Shown: positions 35,596 to 41,957 of the stretch, piece by piece
How positions within the stretch are numbered: the stretch's first letter is position 1
Layout of the letters: each line of letters opens with the position of its first letter
Assembly (NCBI GenBank): GCA_947454235.1
Contig: CANGIY010000028.1
Coordinates: forward strand, 1 to 41,957
Direction of reading: 5' to 3'
Source: Chitinophagaceae bacterium
GTDB lineage: Bacteria; Bacteroidota; Bacteroidia; Chitinophagales; Chitinophagaceae
Length of the DNA stretch: 41,957 bases
Notes under the pieces: generated by a model
The model's input: the letters and a program-made list of their open reading frames with translations, nothing else
Told to the model about the DNA's origin: nothing
The model's database searches: none
Made by a program: the position numbers and the translations under genes

Positions 35596-36561
35596 TTAGA
35601 TGATGCCTTCACGCATCAAATCATGGATATGAAGTATGCCCGCATACGCGCCATTGTCGGTTACAACAAGCTGCGAAATGTTGTGTGTTCGCATAACAGT
35701 GAGTGCTTCTGTAGCCAAAGCACCAGCTTCTATCGACTTCGCATTGCGGGTACAAATGTCTTTTGCATTCAACGATGCAGGGTTTTCGTGCTTCTCCAAC
35801 ATGCGGCGCAAGTCACCATCGGTTACTATACCATAAATATTATTATCGTCATCAAGCACAGCAGTAGCGCCTAATCTCTTACCTGAAATTTCAAGTATAA
35901 TTTCCCTCAAGCTGCTGTTCAATTGAACTTTAGGTTTTTCGTTCAGCTTGCTCATGTCTTCTACTTTTAAGTACAGTTGCTTGCCCAAAGCACCACCGGG
36001 GTGGTATCTAGCAAAGTCGCGTGCTGAAAAATTATTGAGCTTCAATAAACACACAGCCAAACAATCTCCCATCACCAATTGCGCTGTAGTACTGGTTGTT
36101 GGGGCAAGGTTATTAGGGCATGCTTCTTTTTCGACCGTAGTATTCAAGAAAAGATCTGATTGCTTTGCCAGAAAAGAGCTTTCGTTGCCACAAATCCCAA
36201 TCACGGTATTCCCGAAGTTTTTAATAAACGGTACAAGCACCTTGATTTCGGGGCTGTTACCACTTTTAGAAATCACTATTGCAACATCATCTTTCTGCAC
36301 CATCCCCAGATCTCCATGAATTGCGTCAGCAGCATGCATATACAGTGCCGGGGTGCCTGTAGAATTGAATGTCGCTACTATCTTCTGCGCGATAATGGCA
36401 CTTTTGCCAATACCACTCACTACCACCCTGCCCGTGCTTTTATGAAGCACCTCCACAGCTTTTACAAATGAAACATCAATGTACTTCATCAGCATAGTTA
36501 CCGATTCAGCTTCGAGCCTTATGGTTTCAAGGGCATCTTCCAGAATTGATTCGTAAGACAT
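35596..36561 (-). CDS. kdsD: Arabinose-5-phosphate isomerase (SIS + CBS domains)
   Basis: A 321-residue KpsF/GutQ/KdsD protein. The SIS domain (about 30-180) shows SGIGKSAIIAQKIVATFNS, MHAADAIHGDLGM and VISKSGNSPEI. Two CBS domains follow from about 205 (KLNEKPKVQLNSSLREII; KRLGATAVLDDDNNIYGIV). It isomerises ribulose-5-phosphate to arabinose-5-phosphate, the first step to Kdo of the outer membrane core. ATG 36561 (MSYESILEDAL) is chosen over the longer frame starting at 36615. Divergent from lutB; kdsC is not present next door. Confidence 0.92.
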   Translation of the reverse strand: MSYESILEDALETIRLEAESVTMLMKYIDVSFVKAVEVLHKSTGRVVVSGIGKSAIIAQKIVATFNSTGTPALYMHAADAIHGDLGMVQKDDVAIVISKSGNSPEIKVLVPFIKNFGNTVIGICGNESSFLAKQSDLFLNTTVEKEACPNNLAPTTSTTAQLVMGDCLAVCLLKLNNFSARDFARYHPGGALGKQLYLKVEDMSKLNEKPKVQLNSSLREIILEISGKRLGATAVLDDDNNIYGIVTDGDLRRMLEKHENPASLNAKDICTRNAKSIEAGALATEALTVMRTHNISQLVVTDNGAYAGILHIHDLMREGII

Positions 36562-36692
36562 ACGCCACAAAGATAAACCAAAACAAAATCTGAGGGCAGT
36601 TGCATTGCAATTCAACGTAATTCACACCATGATGAAAAATAGTTCTCGCATGGTACTTTAAGTAATTCCTAACTTTACCCATATTTCCCGAC

Positions 36693-38066
36693 ATGACAGA
36701 GCAGCAATCCGTATTTCTCGCTAAAAGCGCAGTGAAAGCAAGCGACCTTGAACACAAGCGTAAACTGGCGTTCAACATCAACAAATACAACGAAACGGTA
36801 GTGAAGGGCAAAAAGCAATTCACTGACCTGGATAACGCCCGTAAAAGAGCCAAAAACGTAAAGTGGAAAGCGATTGAAAACCTTGATCGCTATCTGGAAC
36901 AGTTTGAGAAAAACTTTACTGCCAACGGTGGTAAGGTAATTTGGGCTGAAACTGCGGAAGAAGCACTTCAGGCTGTGCTTGACATCTGTAAATTGAAGGG
37001 AGCTCGTCAGGTCGTTAAGTCAAAATCTATGGTGACCGAAGAAATTCACCTCAACGATTTTCTGGCAAAACATGGCATTGACTCGGTTGAAACCGACTTG
37101 GGAGAGTACATTCAGCAGCTCGACGGTGAAGCACCCTACCATATTGTTACCCCTGCCATGCACAAAAGCAAGGAAGATGTAGCGAGGGTATTTCATACCA
37201 AACTAGGCACCGAACCCAACCTTACGCCGCAGCAAATCACTAAACTTGCCCGTAAAAACCTAAGGGAAAAATACATTACATCAGAAGTAGGTGTTACCGG
37301 TGGTAATTTCCTGCTCGCTGATATAGGTGCTGTTTGTGTGAGTGAAAACGAAGGCAACGCACGTCTTACAACTTCTTTCCCTGATACACATATTGCTATA
37401 GTAGGCATTGAAAAAATGCTGCCTTCCATCAACGACCTGCACTTGTTTTGGCCGCTTTTGGCTACTTACGGTACCGGACAAAATGTAACGGTTTATAATA
37501 CCATTTTCACAGGCCCAAGGAAAGCCAACGAAACAGATGGCCCCGACGATATGTATGTAATCCTGCTCGATAACGGGCGTACCAACCTTTTGCGCAAAGA
37601 AGTGCGCGAAAGCATGTATTGCATCAGGTGCGGTAGTTGCCTCAATGCCTGCCCGGTGTACAAAAACATTGGCGGACATGCCTATGGCGCTACCTACAGC
37701 GGCCCTATTGGTTCGGTAATCACCCCACACATGAAGGGCATGGAAGAGTTCAAACATATGAGCTACGCTTCTAGTCTTTGTGGCAACTGCACCGAAGTAT
37801 GCCCGTTGAAAATCAATATCCACGACATGCTGCTGAAAAACAGAATTATGTCGGTGGAAGAAAACCTCAACGGCTTCAAAGAAAACACTGCCTGGAAACT
37901 CTGGAAACAAACCATGATGAGCCGCACATTGCTCAACCTCAGCAAATCGGGGATTAAGAACAAGGTGGTTAATATCGTATTCAAAGACTCATGGGGTAAA
38001 AACAGAAAAGACCTGCAATTCGCCGATAAATCCTTCAATAAATTGTGGAAGGATAGGTATAAGTAG
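36693..38066 (+). CDS. lutB: LutB-like iron-sulfur protein
   Basis: A 457-residue LutB/YkgF family protein. The N-terminal LUD-type domain (about 60-300) contains TDLGEYIQQL, the SEVGVTGGNFLLADIGAVCV stretch and IVGIEKMLP. Two ferredoxin-like 4Fe-4S motifs follow: CIRCGSCLNACPVY (about 310-323) and CGNCTEVCPLKI (about 363-374). With LutA and LutC it oxidises L-lactate to pyruvate in known operons; here both partners are absent from the neighbourhood. Its C-terminus ends KLWKDRYK, as in the family. Convincing family call. Confidence 0.92.
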   Translation: MTEQQSVFLAKSAVKASDLEHKRKLAFNINKYNETVVKGKKQFTDLDNARKRAKNVKWKAIENLDRYLEQFEKNFTANGGKVIWAETAEEALQAVLDICKLKGARQVVKSKSMVTEEIHLNDFLAKHGIDSVETDLGEYIQQLDGEAPYHIVTPAMHKSKEDVARVFHTKLGTEPNLTPQQITKLARKNLREKYITSEVGVTGGNFLLADIGAVCVSENEGNARLTTSFPDTHIAIVGIEKMLPSINDLHLFWPLLATYGTGQNVTVYNTIFTGPRKANETDGPDDMYVILLDNGRTNLLRKEVRESMYCIRCGSCLNACPVYKNIGGHAYGATYSGPIGSVITPHMKGMEEFKHMSYASSLCGNCTEVCPLKINIHDMLLKNRIMSVEENLNGFKENTAWKLWKQTMMSRTLLNLSKSGIKNKVVNIVFKDSWGKNRKDLQFADKSFNKLWKDRYK

Positions 38067-38205
38067 AGGTAGAAAAGCGCTTCTATTTAATTAGTAGCGT
38101 CCTGTTGTTATCAATACCGGTGCAATTGAACAGATTGCGGCAGAAAACTTGTCATTTTACTACCCTTCTTTTACATGGCGTTTAAACAGTAACAATAAAT
38201 TTCTC

Positions 38206-38213
38206 TATCTTTG
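38206..38213 (+). promoter_or_regulatory. -7 box of the trigger factor promoter
   Basis: TATCTTTG is an exact TAnnTTTG, followed by GCACCCC. The leader to the ATG is about 70 bases. No clear -33 TTG at 19-21 bases. Confidence 0.6.
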
Positions 38214-38285
38214 CACCCCGAATTAAAAAACCGTTAAGCGTTCAGTGTCTCTGAGCCTTCAACCTAAAACAATAATTATTGCAAC

Positions 38286-39683
38286 ATGGCTAACATTACC
38301 CGTGAGAATATTGGACAACTTCACGACAGAATCAATGTTACAGTTTCTAAAGCTGACTATAGCGCAACTTTCGATAAAAAACTGAAAGAATTTTCAAAAA
38401 CAGCAAATATTCCTGGATTCAGGAAAGGTATGGTGCCTGCCGGTTTAGTTAAGAAAATGGCTGGTCAAAGTTTGTTCAGTGAAGTGGTGATGAACTGCAT
38501 CAGCGAAAACCTGGACAAATACATTAAAGACGAAAAATTGGTGTTCTTCGGTCGCCCTTTGTTAGCTACTGAAAACAACAATGCCCGCATCGATATGAAT
38601 AGCTCTAACGATGTAACTGTTGGCTTCGAAATTGGTATTAAACCAGATATCACTATCCCGGCTGTTGAATCTAAAGCTACTATTACACGTTACCGCATTC
38701 CGGTAACTGACGATATGTTTGCTGATGAGGTTAAAAACTTGTTGAGAAAAGCAGGCAGAGAAGAAGTAAAAGAAGCAGTTTCTTTCAAAGAAGATGTTCT
38801 TTACTTCACTGTAAATGAGTGCGATGCTGATGGCAACATTACTGGCGAAGAGCAAAAAGAAACTAAAAACCTCCCTGTTGAGAAATTTCCTGCGTCTGTA
38901 CAAGACTCGGTGATGGGTAAAATCAAAGATTCGGTGATGGTTATTAACCCTAAAACAGCTTGCACTGCCGATGAGTTGATTATGTTCATCAACGCATTGG
39001 GTGTTCACAAATCAAATGCTGACAAAAACTACTTACTCAAAATAGACAACGTATACGAAGTATTCCCTGCTGAATTCGGCGTAGAATTGTACGAGCGCGT
39101 ATTCCCGTCATTAGCATTCACTGATGCCGACCATTTCAAAGTAGAATACAGAAAAGAAATTCAACGCCAGCTTGATAACTTCACTGAACAGAGGTTGCAC
39201 GCTGAAATGCACGAAATGTTGGTACACACTACCGAAATTCCTTTGCCTGAAGCATTCATGAAACGCCTTTTGGTTGAAAACAGGGAAGACAACAGTCAGC
39301 CTATGCCAACAGCCGAAGAAGTAGAACAAAGCTATGTAGGTATGCAACATACCCTTAAATGGCAATTGATTGCTGGTGAATTGGCTGGCAAATTCGGTAT
39401 CAACGTGAGCCGCGAAGAAATCAAAAACGACATCGGCGCGCGCATGAAATCTTACTACGGAATGTCATTCGACGAAGAAATTCCTTGGTTAGACCAATAC
39501 GTAGAGAAAACAATGAAAGACGAAAACACTGTAACTCAAACTTTCGAAAGAATTTTGGATTACAAAATTTTCAAAGCATTGGAACAAGTACTTACAATCA
39601 GCGAAAACGAAGTAACTGACAAAGAATTCATCGCTTTACCTGATGCACATTCAAAATACCACCACCACGAACATGCTCACTAA
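38286..39683 (+). CDS. tig: Trigger factor
   Basis: A 465-residue ribosome-associated chaperone. The ribosome-binding loop is GFRKGMVP (about 44-51), with Met where Lys or Arg is more usual. The N-terminal domain runs to about 115, a divergent peptidyl-prolyl isomerase-like domain to about 240, and a helical C-terminal chaperone domain follows (EYRKEIQRQLDNFTEQRLHAE and on). It ends in a His-rich tail (HSKYHHHEHAH). It binds nascent chains at the ribosome exit. clpP/clpX, often downstream, are not present. A terminator follows after about 30 bases. Confidence 0.93.
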   Translation: MANITRENIGQLHDRINVTVSKADYSATFDKKLKEFSKTANIPGFRKGMVPAGLVKKMAGQSLFSEVVMNCISENLDKYIKDEKLVFFGRPLLATENNNARIDMNSSNDVTVGFEIGIKPDITIPAVESKATITRYRIPVTDDMFADEVKNLLRKAGREEVKEAVSFKEDVLYFTVNECDADGNITGEEQKETKNLPVEKFPASVQDSVMGKIKDSVMVINPKTACTADELIMFINALGVHKSNADKNYLLKIDNVYEVFPAEFGVELYERVFPSLAFTDADHFKVEYRKEIQRQLDNFTEQRLHAEMHEMLVHTTEIPLPEAFMKRLLVENREDNSQPMPTAEEVEQSYVGMQHTLKWQLIAGELAGKFGINVSREEIKNDIGARMKSYYGMSFDEEIPWLDQYVEKTMKDENTVTQTFERILDYKIFKALEQVLTISENEVTDKEFIALPDAHSKYHHHEHAH

Positions 39684-39714
39684 TCGTTGAGTATTTTCCA
39701 AAATATAATTCTTT

Positions 39715-39745
39715 GAGGGCTACCGACTGGTGGCCCTCTTTGTTT
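39715..39745 (+). terminator. Rho-independent terminator after tig
   Basis: GAGGGCTACC and GGTGGCCCTC form a 10-bp stem (one T-G pair) with a GACT loop, followed by TTTGTTTG. Confidence 0.82.
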
Positions 39746-39783
39746 GTGTGGCTTGTGGAGAAATTCAGGTCGCAAGGGTTTCC

Positions 39784-39816
39784 TTCGACCTTTTATTTTG
39801 GAAGCATCTGCTTACC
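39784..39816. repeat. Degenerate copy of the paired-palindrome repeat
   Basis: Contains TTCGACC and then GGAAGCATCTGCTTACC, which matches the second palindrome of the 54-bp repeat next to it with changes on both arms that keep pairing. Confidence 0.45.
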
Positions 39817-39820
39817 CCCC

Positions 39821-39874
39821 CTGGTCGAGGTGTCTCGCCTCGTCCTAAATATCGGGAGCATCCGCTCCCAACAC
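39821..39874. repeat. 54-bp paired-palindrome (REP-like) repeat, copy 1
   Basis: Contains two hairpins in series: CGAGGTG-TCT-CGCCTCG and GGGAGC-ATCC-GCTCCC. It matches 41579-41632 at 48 of 54 positions. It lies in the gap between the tig terminator and the T9SS type B gene. Confidence 0.8.
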
Positions 39875-39972
39875 CCACATTTAACTATTTGTGGCATCAT
39901 CTGCACTGATATACATTGAAATCACTCACAACAAAATTTCCCATCCTGAAAGAATAGTCCAATCAAATTCCT

Positions 39973-39980
39973 TATATTTG
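39973..39980 (+). promoter_or_regulatory. -7 box before the T9SS type B gene
   Basis: TATATTTG, an exact TAnnTTTG, 19 bases before GTG 40000. No clear -33 TTG. Confidence 0.55.
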
Positions 39981-39999
39981 ATTAGTAAATTACCCTCAC

Positions 40000-41007
40000 G
40001 TGAAACGCCTTTCCATTTTTATTGCCTTAATTTTATTTGGTTTGCAGTCTATTGGGCAAGACATCGTCACTCATGGATTTGTAAACTATACGACTTGCCC
40101 ATCATATTTTAGCCAAGTAAACGTTTGTACAGGTTGGAGACAACCTACAGGTGGCACGTCTGACTATTTCAATGCATGTGCAACCGGAACTGATGTTGGT
40201 GTTCCACATAATTACTTCGGACATCAAAGCCATATTGATAGCGCCTACACCGGGCTGTACACATACGTAGAAAATATTCAAGACTATCGCGAGTATATAG
40301 GTACACAAATCGTGCCACTTATAGTAGGTAACCGGTACACATTAAGTATTACAGTATCCCTTTCCGACAGTAGCTACTATGCAACCGATGGACTTGGTGT
40401 ACTTTTCACAACGTACGAATACTCTTCTTTAAGCTACACTACAATAAATCTCACTCCTCAAATTGAATATTCATCTTACGGAACAATTCGGGATAAAACG
40501 AATTGGGTGACCCTCACAAGTTCCTTTGTGGCCGATTCAGCCTACAAATATATTGTAGTTGGTTGCTTTAAAGACGACACGACCCAAACTCGTGACCCAT
40601 ATCAAACCGAAACGGCAAATAGTTCTGAAAAATTCTCTTACTATTATATTTCCAGAATCGGAGTTCCCGACTCAACCCGCGATACTACTATTCACGTTGA
40701 TACAACAAATCAACCAGTAATCGAGCCAGTTCCTTACACATTCCCCAATGCATTCTCCCCCAACGGAGATTCGCACAACAATACTTTCAGAATTATCACA
40801 AGCAATTACGATAAAATTCAAGATTACACACTCAATATCTACAACAGGTGGGGGCAGCTTGTTTATACCTCCAATGACCCTTCAAATGGCTGGGATGGAA
40901 CATTTAACGGGCAGCCCGCAGAAATAGCTACATACTTCTATTACGCGCGCTTCAAAACCAACAACAAAGAACAAACCGTTAAGGGTGACTTAACATTGGT
41001 GCGGTAA
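40000..41007 (+). CDS. T9SS type B sorting domain protein
   Basis: A 335-residue secreted protein. It starts with GTG (no ATG fits) and has a signal peptide (RLSIFIALILFGLQSIGQ). The N-terminal module (about 20-225) resembles the one in the two tandem T9SS proteins at the left end: WVTLTSSFVADSAYKYIVVG here and WTKIQGSFVANGTERFVTLG there. The last 90 residues (FPNAFSPNGDSHNN to GDLTLVR) are a type B sorting domain of the gliding-motility-associated CHU_C family. The same module is thus combined with a type A signal at one end and a type B signal at the other. Function unknown. Confidence 0.9.
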   Translation: MKRLSIFIALILFGLQSIGQDIVTHGFVNYTTCPSYFSQVNVCTGWRQPTGGTSDYFNACATGTDVGVPHNYFGHQSHIDSAYTGLYTYVENIQDYREYIGTQIVPLIVGNRYTLSITVSLSDSSYYATDGLGVLFTTYEYSSLSYTTINLTPQIEYSSYGTIRDKTNWVTLTSSFVADSAYKYIVVGCFKDDTTQTRDPYQTETANSSEKFSYYYISRIGVPDSTRDTTIHVDTTNQPVIEPVPYTFPNAFSPNGDSHNNTFRIITSNYDKIQDYTLNIYNRWGQLVYTSNDPSNGWDGTFNGQPAEIATYFYYARFKTNNKEQTVKGDLTLVR

Positions 41008-41094
41008 GGTGAACTTGGACCTAATGAAAATCAATCAGGGAGGTGTACTGCTCCAGGACTATTTTACCCAACTAAATATTTGACTCACTTTAAA

Positions 41095-41553
41095 ATGATT
41101 AGGTCACTTCGAAAAATAAAGTCAACTACCACACTTTACAAAATCATAATTGTGTTGGTTGCGGCCTTCAATTCATGCAAATCGAATGAAAAAAAACCTG
41201 CCGTGACAGCATCAAAATCGATTGAAAACTCCCTTAATGGAAAAACCGAAATTTTAGATTTGATGTATATAGCATGGGGGTGCGACTGTGCAAACTGGAT
41301 AAAAGTCGAAGATGCAAAAAGGTTAGAAGATCAAGATTCTTCGTTGGAATCGTCCTGTATATATTTAGAGAGTGCCATTGATTCAAACGTTATACCCGCT
41401 GGATTCGATCCTTTCAAGCATATTTTGATAGTATCCGGACAATTTTACAAATACAAAGGACTGCCCCCGGAAATGCGAAACAGCGAAGAACATCCAGAAA
41501 GAGCGCCAATTTTCAGGTATACTTCGTTCAAAATAATTCGGAAACCAGACTAA
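41095..41553 (+). CDS. Small hypothetical lipoprotein
   Basis: A 152-residue protein whose hydrophobic N-terminal segment (YKIIIVLVAAFNSC) ends in a lipobox-type Cys at about 28. The mature part has four more Cys (WGCDCANW, ESSCIYL) and no motif I recognise. The ATG 41095 is preferred to the TTG at 41080. The gap from the upstream T9SS gene holds nothing obvious apart from an ATATTTG box just before. Confidence is moderate. Confidence 0.68.
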   Translation: MIRSLRKIKSTTTLYKIIIVLVAAFNSCKSNEKKPAVTASKSIENSLNGKTEILDLMYIAWGCDCANWIKVEDAKRLEDQDSSLESSCIYLESAIDSNVIPAGFDPFKHILIVSGQFYKYKGLPPEMRNSEEHPERAPIFRYTSFKIIRKPD

Positions 41554-41578
41554 ATTGAAAAAATAGGGGGATTTCACC

Positions 41579-41632
41579 CTGGTCGAGGCGTCTCGCCTCG
41601 TCCTACATACTGGGAGCGTCCGCTCCCTACAC
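41579..41632. repeat. 54-bp paired-palindrome (REP-like) repeat, copy 2
   Basis: CGAGGCG-TCT-CGCCTCG and GGGAGC-GTCC-GCTCCC in series; 48 of 54 bases agree with 39821-39874. The first 15 bases (CTGGTCGAGGC...) recur alone at 41719-41733. The stretch from here to the 5S gene contains no convincing gene. Confidence 0.8.
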
Positions 41633-41837
41633 AAGCCACTTCCAACCTCTGAACATTGGCGCAAGTCTTTTTGCCTTGTGCCCTATATGATAACAGCTTT
41701 TTTGACTGCCGCCCTTTGCTGGTCGAGGCAGCCTATACCCGATCAACACCAGCATCAACATTGCAGCAGGCAATGTTGCACCCTTCACCGCCGGCGGATA
41801 AGGGCTGGGGATGAGGTGGACCAACATTCCCCAAAGC

Positions 41838-41870
41838 AAAAAAGTCCCGACAATTAAGTCAGGACTTTTT
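41838..41870 (-). terminator. rRNA operon terminator
   Basis: AAAAAGTCC-C-GAC and GTC-A-GGACTTTTT pair with one mismatch around AATTAA. It lies about 10 bases past the 5S 3' end in the direction of transcription. Confidence 0.8.
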
Positions 41871-41879
41871 AAATAAATA

Positions 41880-41957
41880 TGGCAACTACCTACTCTCCCA
41901 CATTTTGGTGTAGTACCATCGGCCATGGGGGGCTTAACTTCTCTGTTCGGAAAGGGA
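41880..41957 (-). rRNA. rrf: 5S ribosomal RNA, 3' part only
   Basis: On the minus strand the window end reads TCCGAACAGAGAAGTTAAGC, then the CCGATGGTACTAC and GGGAGAGTAGGT segments of 5S rRNA, which end in GTTGCCAT. About 78 of roughly 110 bases are present; the 5' end is beyond the window. The 23S and 16S genes are therefore expected further right. Confidence 0.95.

Noticed and set aside
37281-37910. 209-codon minus-strand open frame
   Set aside because: Antisense of lutB, whose iron-sulfur motifs are unmistakable.
38067-38285. Weak stem TAGAA/TTCTA after lutB as terminator
   Set aside because: The stem is only 5 bp with no T-run of note; not listed as a feature. The rest of the gap holds only the tig promoter box.
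39713-39919. Plus-strand open frame of 68 codons after tig
   Set aside because: It covers the tig terminator and the palindromic repeats, so it is noncoding sequence.
41627-41926. Minus-strand open frame of 99 codons next to the 5S gene
   Set aside because: It runs into the 5S rRNA and the terminator and crosses repeat fragments; the translation has no family features.

Overview
The window is a chromosomal segment of a Bacteroidota bacterium. I infer a member of the Chitinophagales/Sphingobacteriia side, but family and species cannot be fixed from sequence alone. The signs are many secreted proteins with type IX secretion (T9SS) C-terminal sorting domains of both type A and type B, the 3' end of a porX-like gene, Bacteroidota-type -7 boxes (TAnnTTTG) before many genes, and few Shine-Dalgarno sites. 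The right edge runs into a 5S rRNA gene read leftward, so an rRNA operon lies just outside.

Layout. 1-6.0 kb: the end of porX, two tandem T9SS cargo genes plus a remnant of a third, then an ECF sigma factor gene followed by a gene for a very long protein with an inner-membrane anchor, a disordered linker and a C-terminal beta-barrel. This looks like a dual-membrane-spanning anti-sigma factor (Dma type). 6.2-11.4 kb: two lipoproteins, an orphan radical SAM protein, a GT-C-like membrane protein and methylmalonyl-CoA epimerase. 11.5-13.7 kb: an iscS-iscU-iscA iron-sulfur cluster set. 13.8-20.7 kb: three tandem T9SS proteins with NHL-like repeats, the third with a one-base expansion of a poly-A tract in its signal peptide. 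20.8-23.7 kb: a small membrane protein, a PstS-like lipoprotein and a TPR protein. 23.8-28.4 kb: housekeeping enzymes (aminotransferase, DUF4412 protein, histidine ammonia-lyase, a shortened methyltransferase-like protein, dihydrofolate reductase).

28.5-33.5 kb is the most interesting part. A five-gene co-directional unit encodes a class 3 lipase, a VioB-like ferritin-fold protein, a 226-residue cysteine-rich protein with regular C-x5-C spacing, an MNIO enzyme (DUF692, the MbnB/BufB/ChrH family) and its DUF2063 partner. I read it as an MNIO-type RiPP (ribosomally made, modified peptide) system in which the cysteine-rich protein is the likely substrate.

33.5-41.9 kb: batC-batB on the minus strand, a 165-bp fold-back element, kdsD, a lone lutB, trigger factor, a T9SS type B protein, a small lipoprotein, two copies of a 54-bp paired-palindrome repeat, and the rRNA operon end. 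No tRNA, CRISPR array, intact insertion sequence or prophage gene was recognised.
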